Below are positions 34,339-42,633 of a stretch of DNA of 64,000 nucleotides, in pieces (within the stretch, counting starts at the first letter, position 1; the number at the start of each line of letters is the position of its first letter). The position numbers and the translations under genes were made by a program. This stretch comes from Cupriavidus sp. AU9028. GTDB taxonomy: Bacteria; Pseudomonadota; Gammaproteobacteria; Burkholderiales; Burkholderiaceae. The DNA lies in assembly GCF_019795295.1 (NCBI RefSeq), contig NZ_JAIMCG010000010.1:62001-126000 (forward strand). Direction: 5' to 3'. The notes beneath the pieces were generated by a model. That model was not told where the DNA came from and ran no database searches. It saw nothing but the letters and a program-made list of their open reading frames with translations.

Positions 34339-35177
34339 ATCCGTTCGACATCGATGTGGTCAGTGTGCACGGGGAGCTGCCGACGGGCGGCGTCATCCCG
34401 GGTCAGCGGCTCGATGAGTATCTTGGCGCGACGGCGGTCCTGCAACGCCACCGCTCGCGGGCGGCGGCAATCCTGCTGGCGGCGCGCCGCGTCAGGGCGT
34501 CGGCCCGAGAACAGGCACGGCACATCCTGCAGCAGGCGTGGTGCGAAGCGCAGCGCCGGGCCGACGACGCGGCACGTGCAGCCCATGACGCCACCTGTGC
34601 CGAGGTGGTGGGCTGGCTGGTGCAAGAGCGCGAACTGGAAGCGCGCGTGGCGGCGCAGCTCGAAGCGCGCTGCAGGAACTGGGTCGCCGATGCGGTGATG
34701 CAGTTCACCGGGGAGATGGATCGGACTGCCTTGCTGATCGGCCGCATCGAGCGGCAGCTGGCTCCGCTGGCGCGGCATGGCGCGCTACGCCTGCATGTGT
34801 GTCCGGAGGAGATGGAGGCGATCTCCCGCAGGCTCGTCGCCCGGGATGGCATCGAACTGCAGGCCGACCCCGGCATGCAGCCCGGACAGGCTCGCATCGA
34901 TAGCCCGTTCGTGCAATTGCGCATCGATCTGGCCCGCCATCTGGCGATGTTGCTCGAGCGCATTCGAGATCGGGGTCTCGACGAGGGCGAGGCGTGCGGC
35001 ACCACGGACGGGGCTGCTGCGGACGCGGTCATGCCGGACGCCGAGGGTTGGGACGGCCCGCGGCCTTTCGACGAGGCCGGCGAGGCGCCGGGCGGCGATG
35101 ACGACGCGAATACCGGCTCCGACGATTGGGGCGACGGGTGCGACCCCGAGCGTCCCGATTGCGAGGAGACGGCATGA
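34335..35177 (+). CDS. sctL: T3SS stator protein SctL with acidic C-terminal extension
   Basis: A 280-residue YscL/FliH-type protein. The N-terminal half is a long helix rich in Ala/Arg/Glu (RAAAILLAARRVRASAREQ; EAQRRADDAARAAHD) as in coiled-coil ATPase stators. A GALRLHVCPEEMEAI segment and DPGMQPGQARIDSPF correspond to the globular FliH/YscL C-terminal domain. After that ~55 residues are strongly acidic (GGDDDANTGSDDWGDGCD), an extension not usual in SctL. It links SctN and SctQ in the sorting platform. Confidence 0.85.
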   Translation: MNPFDIDVVSVHGELPTGGVIPGQRLDEYLGATAVLQRHRSRAAAILLAARRVRASAREQARHILQQAWCEAQRRADDAARAAHDATCAEVVGWLVQERELEARVAAQLEARCRNWVADAVMQFTGEMDRTALLIGRIERQLAPLARHGALRLHVCPEEMEAISRRLVARDGIELQADPGMQPGQARIDSPFVQLRIDLARHLAMLLERIRDRGLDEGEACGTTDGAAADAVMPDAEGWDGPRPFDEAGEAPGGDDDANTGSDDWGDGCDPERPDCEETA

Positions 35178-36295
35178 CCCAGAAGATCGCCGCCCCGAGA
35201 CCGGTTGCGCCCCCAGCCGCTCCCAGCACCATACGGCCCGGCACCCCGGTACTGCCGGCGCCCGGAACCCGTCCTCCCACGACCGGCCCGCGACAGGTCA
35301 GCCCGGCCCGCTCCGCCACGGAGATGGCGGCGCGCGCGCTCAACGCGTCCCGACGGCAGCAGGAGGCCAGTGCGGCGAGCGGCATTCACTCGGCGAAGCT
35401 GCACGCGCTGCTGCGGGGCGATCGGCGCAACGACGCGCTGCTGGCACGCGCATTCGTCGGACGGCTGGCGAAAGCGCAACTGGCGGCAAAGGATCCAGGC
35501 TTCGAGCAGTTGCTGCTGCAGTTCGGCGACACCGAGGATGTGGACGACCTGCTGGCGGCGCTGGACAAGGCCGAGCTGCATCCGGCGGCGATGGCGCTCG
35601 TGCTCGCCGCCATGGCACAGCAACACCGGCCGGGCCGCAGGCGTAGCCGGTTGGAGGCCGCGCTGGATCAATGGCTGGAGGGGGAGGAGGACTGGCGGTT
35701 GGAGATGCTCGGCTGGCTGGAGTTCGGCAACGGCTTGCGCGGCGAACTGCGCGCGCAACTCAAGACGCTCTACCAGAATTGCAGCGCCATCGAGCAGGGC
35801 CTCGCGTCCTTCTTCGCCGGGCTCCTCGGCATCGGCGAACGGCGCCGCAAGATCAAGGTGCTGATTCGAGCGCTGGGCGCCGAGCTCGGCGGAAGCGAGG
35901 ACGAACGCGCCGAGGGGACCCACCTGGCCGCGGTGGTGCGCGATCTGAAGCGCCTGCTGATCTTTCTTGGGTTCGAGGAGCAGTGCGGGCGCATTGCGCA
36001 CGGGCTTGGGCCGCCGGAGGTGGACGGCGACCTGGTGCTGCGCTTCCTGCTCGAGTTGATCGACCAGAGCTGGCTCTACGCCGATTGGCTGGAGCAGGGC
36101 GTCGATGGACTCGAACTGGGGCAGGAGCGCGGTTACCGCCTGATGCGAGAGCTGGCGAAGCTCTGCAAGCTGCTGCCGGAGCCGTGCTACCGGGACGAGG
36201 ATCACCGGCAGCAGGTGTTGACCGTGCTCCAGGCCTACAACGATCGCGCCGAGAACCCGGAGCCGGCTGCCCCGGAGGGGGAGAGTGGCCACTGA
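35174..36295 (+). CDS. sctW: T3SS gatekeeper SctW (SsaL/SepL/YopN family)
   Basis: A 373-residue gatekeeper. The first ~45 residues are Pro/Ala-rich and probably contain the secretion signal. The helical X-bundle domains follow (from about residue 50), ending with a TyeA-like part: LLIFLGFEEQCGR, LVLRFLLELIDQSWLYADWL, QERGYRLMRELAKLCKLLPEPCY. Length is close to SsaL (338) plus the N-terminal tail. It controls the switch from translocators to effectors, together with the SsaM-like and SpiC-like proteins also encoded here. It overlaps sctL by 4 bp. Confidence 0.86.
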   Translation: MTQKIAAPRPVAPPAAPSTIRPGTPVLPAPGTRPPTTGPRQVSPARSATEMAARALNASRRQQEASAASGIHSAKLHALLRGDRRNDALLARAFVGRLAKAQLAAKDPGFEQLLLQFGDTEDVDDLLAALDKAELHPAAMALVLAAMAQQHRPGRRRSRLEAALDQWLEGEEDWRLEMLGWLEFGNGLRGELRAQLKTLYQNCSAIEQGLASFFAGLLGIGERRRKIKVLIRALGAELGGSEDERAEGTHLAAVVRDLKRLLIFLGFEEQCGRIAHGLGPPEVDGDLVLRFLLELIDQSWLYADWLEQGVDGLELGQERGYRLMRELAKLCKLLPEPCYRDEDHRQQVLTVLQAYNDRAENPEPAAPEGESGH

Positions 36296-36374
36296 TCGCA
36301 GATCGGGCCCATACCGGATGCCCGCGAGGCACGGGCCGCTTCACCATCGGTGCATCGGAAGCCAGGGGAAAGCC

Positions 36375-36740
36375 ATGGAGATTGGAACGCTGAGAAATCT
36401 GGAGAAGCTGTTTCGGCTGATGGACGTCAAGCCGGTGACCATCGAGCCCCGGGTCGAAATCCAGGACGGCCCTGCCAGCGTGTTCGTCGAGGTCGCCGAA
36501 CAACGCGTGGTGGTTTCCACCATGCTGGGCGTCGATCCCTTCGCCGCCGATGCCGCACTGCGTTGCCTGCTCTCCCGCTGGACGCCGGCCTGCATGTCCG
36601 GCGTACCGCTGCGGGTGTTCCGCGTTGATGACAACCTGGTCGTAACGGGCGCGATGCCCCCGGGAAGCGGCGCCGAGCTGTGGTACCGCACGGTACGCGC
36701 GCAACGCAGCTTGCTGGAAGCGTGCAGCAAGGAGGAATGA
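36375..36740 (+). CDS. SsaM-like T3SS regulatory protein
   Basis: A 121-residue protein, nearly the length of SPI-2 SsaM (122), in the same position between the gatekeeper and sctV. SD AGGGGAAAG precedes the ATG at 36375; an ORF extension upstream overlaps sctW and is unlikely. The sequence (MEIGTLRNLEKLFRLMDVKPVTIEPR) suggests a small alpha/beta chaperone-like fold. In Salmonella, SsaM binds SpiC and SsaL and sets the order of secretion. Orthology is inferred from synteny and length. Confidence 0.72.
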   Translation: MEIGTLRNLEKLFRLMDVKPVTIEPRVEIQDGPASVFVEVAEQRVVVSTMLGVDPFAADAALRCLLSRWTPACMSGVPLRVFRVDDNLVVTGAMPPGSGAELWYRTVRAQRSLLEACSKEE

Positions 36741-36937
36741 TGAAACTGGGACGTGCCTTGCTTGCGCTGCCCCTGCTGTTTTGGGCGGCCCTGGTGGTCA
36801 TGGTCGTTGCGCTGCTGTTGTGCTGCATCGCGCTGCTGTCGCCGCTGCTTCGATCGATAGCGGCAATGCCGCGCATCGCGCGCCGCCCGACAGGCCGGCG
36901 CGCCGCCGGCGCGCACCGGCAAGGAGCAGCAGAATGA
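36740..36937 (+). CDS. Small single-span membrane protein inside the T3SS operon
   Basis: A 65-residue protein (or 66 from ATG 36737). One very hydrophobic segment (LLALPLLFWAALVVMVVALLLCCIALLSPLL, split here by position: residues 6-36) is followed by a basic tail RIARRPTGRRAAGAHRQ. SD GGAGG lies 4 bases upstream. The gene is joined to ssaM by TGATG and to sctV by ATGA, so it is translated in the operon. I know no counterpart at this position in SPI-2. It may be a T3SS accessory membrane protein; function unknown. Confidence 0.65.
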   Translation: MKLGRALLALPLLFWAALVVMVVALLLCCIALLSPLLRSIAAMPRIARRPTGRRAAGAHRQGAAE

Positions 36938-38982
36938 AGCGCCTTGCGACCTGGCTCAACGGCGTCGGCGGCCGCCAGGACGTCGTGCTGGCCATCATTT
37001 TGATGGTGGCCGTGTTCATGATGATCCTGCCGCTGCCGACCATACTGGTCGACCTGCTGATCGCCATCAATCTCGCGCTGTCGCTGCTGCTGTTGATGAC
37101 AGCGATCTATGTACGGGATCCGCTGGATCTGTCGGCGCTGCCGTCGCTGCTGCTGATCACCACGCTGTTCCGGCTCGCGTTGACGGTGAGTACGAGCCGG
37201 CTGATCCTGCTGCAGCACGACGCGGGCGAGATCGTCACGGCGTTCGGCAACTTCGTCGTCGGCGGCAATCTGGCGGTCGGCATCATCGTGTTCTCCATCA
37301 TCACGGTGGTGCAGTTCATCGTGATCACCAAGGGTGCGGAGCGGGTCGCCGAAGTCGGCGCGCGGTTCTCGCTGGACGCGATGCCCGGCAAGCAGATGAG
37401 CATCGATGGCGACCTGCGCTCCGGAACCATCGATGCCAACGAGGCGAAGCGTCAGCGGCAACTGGTACAGAAGGAAAGCCAGCTGTACGGCGCCATGGAC
37501 GGCTCCATGAAGTTCGTCAAGGGCGATGCGATTGCCGGGATCATCGTGATCCTGGTCAATATCATCGGCGGCATCGCCGTCGGCACCATGCAGCACGACA
37601 TGGGCGTGGGCAAGGCGCTGGAGGTCTATTCGGTACTGTCGATCGGCGACGGCCTGATCGCGCAGATTCCGGCGCTGATCATCTCGATCGCGGCAGGCAT
37701 CGTGGTCACCCGCGTGCCGGGCGAGAAGCGCGAGAACCTGGCGCAGGATCTGGCCAACCAGTTCTCCCGGCAACCCAATGCGCTGCTGATCGCCTCCGGC
37801 GTGATGGTGCTGTTCGCTCTGGTCCCCGGTTTCCCCGCGGTGATTTTCCTGCCGCTGGGCCTGATGGTGGGCCTGGTTGGCCTGCAGGCGAAGCGCCGCG
37901 CCAAGGCTGGAACGGCCGCCACCGGGAGTGAGGAGGCCGGCCAGGAAGAGGCGGCGCAGATGGCGCCCGGCGCCGAACCGCTGGTGCTGCGCGTGTCTGG
38001 CGACATGGCGGCCTTGCCCGACCTGCACTCGGCCCTGGAGAGCCTGCGCTGGGACATCTTCGAGCGCCTGGGTATTCCCCTGCAGCCGATTCCCGTTCGC
38101 AAGGACGGTGCGCTGCCGGCCGGCACGGTGAACGTCATGCTCTACAGCGAGCCGGTGCTGCGCGCCACCATGCCCGAGAACCACCTGCTGTTGCCCCGCC
38201 AGGGCCCCCGCATGCCGCTCGCGGCGCAAGTCGAAACCTTGCCCTTCGGCGGTCTGACCCTGCAGTGGATTCCGGCGCAGCATGAATTGCCGCTCGCCCA
38301 GACCGGTTTGCGTCTGCTGCGCGACGGTGCCGCGGTCGCCTATATGACCCGTGTGGCGGTGGACCGGTTCGCGGACGAGTTCGTCGGCGTGCAGGAGACG
38401 CGCTTCCTGATGGACGCGATGGAGGCTCGCTATGGCGAGCTGGTGAAGGAGCTGCAGCGCCAGCTTCCCATCAGCAAGATCTCCGAGGTGCTGCAACGGC
38501 TGGTGGCGGAGGGCATTTCCATCCGCGACCTGCGGACCATCTTCGAGGCACTGATCGAGTGGTCGCCGAAGGAGAAGGAGACCGTGATGCTGACCGAGTA
38601 TGTCCGCGTGTCGCTGCGGCGCCAGATTGTCGGCCGCCATGCCAGCGGCGGTGCGCAAGCCGACGTCTGGCTGGTGGGGGACGGCATCGAGAACATGATT
38701 CGCGACTCGGTGCGCCAGACCGCCGCGGGTGCGTACTCCACGCTGCAGGCGGACCAGATCGAGCGCATCGTGAGCCGGATCAAGGCCGCCATCGCGGGGC
38801 GCGAGGACATCGACGGGGCGATCGTCACCGCCATCGACGTGCGCCGCTTCCTGCGCAAGTTCCTCGAGCGCGAGCTGTTCCGGTTGCCGGTGTTGTCGTT
38901 CCAGGAGCTTGGCGACGATGTGCAGCTGCACGTGCTGGGCAATATCGACCTGATCGGAGAGTACGACGATGCGTATGCCTGA
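36934..38982 (+). CDS. sctV: T3SS export gate protein SctV
   Basis: A 682-residue FHIPEP-family protein. The N-terminal half has eight membrane segments with the family blocks DPLDLSALPSLLLITTLFRLALTVSTSRLIL and GARFSLDAMPGKQMSID. The cytoplasmic half (from about 350) contains the four subdomains of the nonameric ring, ending DVRRFLRKFLERELFRLPVLSFQEL. A Glu/Ala-rich linker (TGSEEAGQEEAAQ) separates the halves. SctV receives chaperone-substrate complexes and forms the export ring. It overlaps sctN by 14 bp. Confidence 0.97.
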   Translation: MKRLATWLNGVGGRQDVVLAIILMVAVFMMILPLPTILVDLLIAINLALSLLLLMTAIYVRDPLDLSALPSLLLITTLFRLALTVSTSRLILLQHDAGEIVTAFGNFVVGGNLAVGIIVFSIITVVQFIVITKGAERVAEVGARFSLDAMPGKQMSIDGDLRSGTIDANEAKRQRQLVQKESQLYGAMDGSMKFVKGDAIAGIIVILVNIIGGIAVGTMQHDMGVGKALEVYSVLSIGDGLIAQIPALIISIAAGIVVTRVPGEKRENLAQDLANQFSRQPNALLIASGVMVLFALVPGFPAVIFLPLGLMVGLVGLQAKRRAKAGTAATGSEEAGQEEAAQMAPGAEPLVLRVSGDMAALPDLHSALESLRWDIFERLGIPLQPIPVRKDGALPAGTVNVMLYSEPVLRATMPENHLLLPRQGPRMPLAAQVETLPFGGLTLQWIPAQHELPLAQTGLRLLRDGAAVAYMTRVAVDRFADEFVGVQETRFLMDAMEARYGELVKELQRQLPISKISEVLQRLVAEGISIRDLRTIFEALIEWSPKEKETVMLTEYVRVSLRRQIVGRHASGGAQADVWLVGDGIENMIRDSVRQTAAGAYSTLQADQIERIVSRIKAAIAGREDIDGAIVTAIDVRRFLRKFLERELFRLPVLSFQELGDDVQLHVLGNIDLIGEYDDAYA

Positions 38983-40291
38983 CGTTGCCGGTGTCGCGGC
39001 ACTCGCGGGACGCCGAATTGGCCGGCTGCCCTCCGATGACGGGACCGAACGCTTCGGTCGGGTGATCGAGATCGGCCCGACCCTGCTCAAGGCGAGCCTG
39101 CCGGATGCGGGGCTTGCCGAGCTGTGCGTGATCGGCGACGGCCTGGAGGCAGAGGTCGTCGGGTTGCAACGGGAGGTGGCCCTTCTGTCGCCGTTCTCGG
39201 AGCCGGTAGGCATGCAATGCGGCGCGCTGGTGCGGCCGTTGGGAACCGCGCACCGAATTGCCGTCGGGCCCCACCTCGTCGGCTCGATCGTCGATGGACT
39301 CGGCCGTCGCCTGGAGGGTCCCGAGGCACCGCCCGACTGCGAGACCCGGCTGCTGGAGGCGGCGGTCCCCGATCCGCTGACGCGCTCGCTGATCGTGGAA
39401 CCGCTGCCCCTGGGCGTGCGCGCCATCGACGGCATGCTGACATGCGGGCGCGGGCAGCGTGTCGGCATCTTCGCGGCCGCCGGCGGCGGCAAGAGCACGC
39501 TGCTGGGAATGATCTGCGATGGCAGCCTGGCCGATGTCGTCGTGCTCGGGCTGGTCGGGGAGCGGGGCAGGGAGGTGCGCGAGTTCCTGGACCAGACCCT
39601 GAGCAGCGAAGCCCGGCAACGGTCGGTGGTGGTGGTGTCCACGTCGGACCGCCCTGCGCTGGAGCGCCTGAAGGCGGTCTACACCGCTACGACCATCGCC
39701 GAGTACTTCCGGGACCAGGGTTTGAACGTGCTGTTGATGGTCGATTCGCTCACCCGGTTCGCCAGGGCGGGCCGCGAGATTGGCCTCGCTGCTGGCGAGC
39801 GGCCCGCTGCCGGCAGCTTCCCGCCCAGCGTTTTCGCGCGCTTGCCCAGGTTGCTCGAGAGGGCGGGCTGCGCCGCGCGCGGCAGCATCACCGGCATCTA
39901 TACCGTGCTGGTCGAAGGCGACGACATGACCGAGCCCATCGCTGACGAGGTGCGCTCGATCCTGGACGGCCATATCGTGCTGTCCCGCGCGCTCGCCGAG
40001 AAGAACCACTATCCAGCCATCGACGTGCCGGCCAGCACGAGCCGCGTCATGCACCAGGTTGCCGACCAGCGCCACCTGCAGCTGGCGGGCCAGGCACGCC
40101 GGCTGCTGGCGCAGTACCGGGAGATCGAGCTGCTTGTCCGCGTTGGCGAGTACCAGCGCGGCAACGATGCCGAGGCAGATGACGCGCTGGATCGCCGCGC
40201 GGGCCTGGAGGCGTTCCTGCGCCAGGGGACGGGCGAGCGATCCCGCTACGAGGAAACGCTGGCGCGGCTGGAACAGGTGGTGGAGGGCTGA
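38969..40291 (+). CDS. sctN: T3SS ATPase SctN
   Basis: A 440-residue F1-beta-like ATPase. Walker A AAAGGGKST near residues 169-177, Walker B LLMVDS near 255-260, and the family signature PAAGSFPPSVFARLPRLLER with the arginine-finger region downstream (RGSITGIYTVLVEGDDM). It unfolds substrates and strips chaperones at the base of the export apparatus. SD CGGAGAG precedes the ATG; a second ATG two codons on is equally placed. TGATG links it to sctO. Confidence 0.97.
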   Translation: MRMPDVAGVAALAGRRIGRLPSDDGTERFGRVIEIGPTLLKASLPDAGLAELCVIGDGLEAEVVGLQREVALLSPFSEPVGMQCGALVRPLGTAHRIAVGPHLVGSIVDGLGRRLEGPEAPPDCETRLLEAAVPDPLTRSLIVEPLPLGVRAIDGMLTCGRGQRVGIFAAAGGGKSTLLGMICDGSLADVVVLGLVGERGREVREFLDQTLSSEARQRSVVVVSTSDRPALERLKAVYTATTIAEYFRDQGLNVLLMVDSLTRFARAGREIGLAAGERPAAGSFPPSVFARLPRLLERAGCAARGSITGIYTVLVEGDDMTEPIADEVRSILDGHIVLSRALAEKNHYPAIDVPASTSRVMHQVADQRHLQLAGQARRLLAQYREIELLVRVGEYQRGNDAEADDALDRRAGLEAFLRQGTGERSRYEETLARLEQVVEG

Positions 40292-40695
40292 TGGCCAAGG
40301 GCAGCAGGGACATCACTGTGCAGGTACTGGACCAGTTGCTGGCGATCAAGCGATGCCGGGAGACCGCCTTGCGGCACCGGATACGGCGGCTGGAGCGCGA
40401 GCTCGACGAGCGGCGCGGCGATCGGACGCGGCAGCAGGGCGCGCAAGTGGAGCTGCGCCGGCAGTGGCGTGCGGAGAACCAGCGCGAGCACGCGGTCGAG
40501 CGGGGGACCGTTCATCGCCTGCGCCGCCGTTATGCGGAATTGTACGAGCGCGAACAGCAGCTATCGGCCGACCTGATCCGGCTGGAAGAGCAGATCGCGG
40601 AGCACGAGCGGGACGCGGCGGATGAGCGCACCGCGTTGAAACGGATCCAGCGCGGGCAGGAAAAGCTCGATGCGGTGTTGAGGGAACGGAAATGA
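40291..40695 (+). CDS. sctO: T3SS central stalk protein SctO
   Basis: A 134-residue, almost wholly charged alpha-helical protein (YscO/SsaO/FliJ-like): long heptad-type runs such as LLAIKRCRETALRHRIRRLE and ERTALKRIQRGQEKLDAVL indicate an antiparallel coiled coil. Position between sctN and sctP and length are typical. It acts as the stalk in the ATPase ring and contacts SctV. It overlaps sctP by ATGA. Confidence 0.9.
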   Translation: MAKGSRDITVQVLDQLLAIKRCRETALRHRIRRLERELDERRGDRTRQQGAQVELRRQWRAENQREHAVERGTVHRLRRRYAELYEREQQLSADLIRLEEQIAEHERDAADERTALKRIQRGQEKLDAVLRERK

Positions 40696-41258
40696 CGGTA
40701 GCAGCGGTAGCGAAGGCGCCACGGCCCGGTCACGGCGGTCGAGAGGAACGCAAGGCGGCAGATGCCAGACAGGCCGGCGAGTTCGACGCGGCGCTGCGGC
40801 GGCGCAAGCGACCCCGCAGCGATGACGACGAGGCAGCGGCGGCCCCAGCAGGAAATGTGGAGGGGGCAATGCGAAATCTGGCGATGTGGCAGGGGTTGGC
40901 GGTGCGCGCAGCGGCGACGCCTGGCATGCAGCGCGGCGCCATGGCGACGAGCCCCGCAGGCACAGGACGCGGTGCGGAGGCCGTCGGCGGCGCCGCGGGC
41001 GAGGCGCCCCTTGCTGATGCCGGGAACGTCCAGAGTCGCCGCGAGGGCGAGGCGATGCACTTGCGCTTCACCCAGGGCCCATGGGCGGGGACGGAATTGC
41101 AGGCGGCGCTGCACGCGGGGCAGGTGGTCGTCACGATTCGCGCCGCCAGTGCGCGGCAGCAGCGCGCGCTGCAGCAGGTCCGCGATGCGCTTGTCGAGGA
41201 AGTCGCCCGGGAGACCGGGCAGGCCATCAGATTGGAGATTGTCAATGCTGCTCGATGA
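40692..41258 (+). CDS. sctP: T3SS needle-length regulator SctP
   Basis: A 188-residue YscP/SsaP-position protein. The N-terminal ~110 residues are low-complexity, rich in Ala/Gly/Arg/Asp and likely disordered (ruler part). The C-terminal ~75 residues (GEAMHLRFTQGPWAGTELQAAL to AIRLEIVNA) form the T3S4-type substrate-switch domain, with the LRF...G...EVxxALHAGxVVVTI rhythm. It is longer than SsaP (124) but shorter than YscP. It overlaps sctQ by 14 bp. Confidence 0.8.
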   Translation: MTVAAVAKAPRPGHGGREERKAADARQAGEFDAALRRRKRPRSDDDEAAAAPAGNVEGAMRNLAMWQGLAVRAAATPGMQRGAMATSPAGTGRGAEAVGGAAGEAPLADAGNVQSRREGEAMHLRFTQGPWAGTELQAALHAGQVVVTIRAASARQQRALQQVRDALVEEVARETGQAIRLEIVNAAR

Positions 41259-42471
41259 ATGGAGCGAGGAGGAACTCGATCTGGCGCGAGCCATCGGCGC
41301 CGGCGGTTCCAGCGCGAGTGCGCGGCGCAGCGAGGACGCCGGGCAAGGCCGGCGCGAGGTCGAGGCGCGGCCGCAGCGCCGGGAGTCCGGCGTGTTCGGC
41401 GACGACTGGCTCGACGAGGCCTTCGACCGCCAGCTGCCGGCGGACCCCTCGGCATGGCGACAGCTGCCCGAGGGCCACGGCATTGACGAGGGCAGCAGGG
41501 AGGACCCGTCGCAAGACGAGATGGACATCGATGACCTGGACGGCTCGCCGCTCGTGCCCGGAGGAGAGGGCGACGGCGATCAGGATCCGGACGAGGATGG
41601 CGACTGCCGTTGCGAGATCTCGCTGGACTTGAAGCCGGCCGGCGGAGACGGCCTGGTGCTGTCCGTGCTGGTGGGCGAGCAGCGAGCCCGGGCATGGGTC
41701 GACGCGCATGCCTGGTGCGAATGGATCGCACCCAGGCTGACGGTGCAGCGGCCGCAGCAGATTCCGCCAGACCTGCTGCCCCTGCTCGGCCAGTGGACAT
41801 TGCTGCCATTGCAGCGCCACGCCGAGCAGGCCGCGGTGCCAGCGCCGGCCTTCGTCGACGCGGAGGCAGGGAGTATCCCGCGCACTACCGCACCGACGCT
41901 GACGCTGCGCCGTGCGGATGCCGTCATGGAGCTGCGCTTGCTGGACTGGCCGGCTTCCTGGGTGGCTGCACTGGCGGGGAAGCTGGACGTCCCGCTCGCC
42001 CCGCTCGAATTGCCGCCCTTGCCGGTTGCGCTGGCGGCCGGATGGGTGCGGCTGACGCGCCGCCAGCTGCGGGAGCTGCGCCCGGGTGACGGCGTGGTGC
42101 TGGAGCGAGGAGTACGCGTGGAACTTGGCCACGCCTGGCTGGTGGCGGGGCGCACGGTTGCACGACTGCGCGTTGCCGATGGCACCTGGTGCGTGGAGGA
42201 CAGATTGGACGAGGAGACGACGATGGATGGGCCCGGCATGGTGGAACTGGAAGGCGAGGGGTTGACCGATGACAGCATCGTGCTGACCGCGGTAGCGGAA
42301 GTGGCCCGGTTGCCGCTGTCGCTCGATACGCTGCGCGGGCTGCATCGAGGCCAGGTGCTCGAACTCGCGCATGCCAGCCACGGGCGCGTGACCCTGACGG
42401 TGTCCGGCCATGCGGTGGCGCATGGCGCCCTGCTGCGCGTGGGCGACAAGCTCGTGATGCGCATCGAGTGA
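41245..42471 (+). CDS. sctQ: T3SS cytoplasmic ring protein SctQ
   Basis: A 408-residue YscQ/SsaQ protein. The first ~130 residues are acidic and variable (EGDGDQDPDEDGD). The C-terminal SpoA domains are seen in LRPGDGVVLERGVRVELGH and in VARLPLSLDTLRGLHRGQVLELAHASHGRVTLTVSGHAVAHGALLRVGDKLVMRI, the second being canonical. An in-frame ATG at 42223 with its own Shine-Dalgarno probably yields a separate C-terminal product. SctQ builds the sorting-platform pods with SctK, SctL and SctN. Confidence 0.9.
   Translation: MLLDEWSEEELDLARAIGAGGSSASARRSEDAGQGRREVEARPQRRESGVFGDDWLDEAFDRQLPADPSAWRQLPEGHGIDEGSREDPSQDEMDIDDLDGSPLVPGGEGDGDQDPDEDGDCRCEISLDLKPAGGDGLVLSVLVGEQRARAWVDAHAWCEWIAPRLTVQRPQQIPPDLLPLLGQWTLLPLQRHAEQAAVPAPAFVDAEAGSIPRTTAPTLTLRRADAVMELRLLDWPASWVAALAGKLDVPLAPLELPPLPVALAAGWVRLTRRQLRELRPGDGVVLERGVRVELGHAWLVAGRTVARLRVADGTWCVEDRLDEETTMDGPGMVELEGEGLTDDSIVLTAVAEVARLPLSLDTLRGLHRGQVLELAHASHGRVTLTVSGHAVAHGALLRVGDKLVMRIE
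42223..42471 (+). CDS. Internal translation product SctQ-C
   Basis: ATG 42223-42225 is codon 327 of sctQ and is preceded by GACGAGGAGACGACG, an excellent Shine-Dalgarno at normal spacing. The product would be 82 residues (MDGPGMVELEGEG...) and contains just the last SpoA domain, like YscQ-C (88) and SsaQ-S (106). In those systems SctQ2-C subunits bind full-length SctQ and are needed for the sorting platform. Confidence 0.78.
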   Translation: MDGPGMVELEGEGLTDDSIVLTAVAEVARLPLSLDTLRGLHRGQVLELAHASHGRVTLTVSGHAVAHGALLRVGDKLVMRIE

Positions 42472-42633
42472 TGCGAACCGCCATGTCCTGGGTCCGGGCC
42501 GCGGGCGGCAGCCTGGTCTTCCGCCCGCCCACGTCGCCACGGGACCGTGCGCACGCATGACCTACCGTTTTCAGGCGTTTGCCGGATGCCGGCATCGCTG
42601 CCGGCTACCGAGAATGATTGGCATCAACGGGAT

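Noticed and set aside
34403-36292. Long minus-strand frame over sctL and sctW
   Set aside because: Shadow of two syntenic T3SS genes; no family resemblance.
36427-39642. A 1,071-codon open frame antisense to ssaM, sctV and sctN
   Set aside because: It lies entirely opposite clearly recognised genes and is His/Arg/Gln-rich shadow translation caused by high GC at third codon positions.
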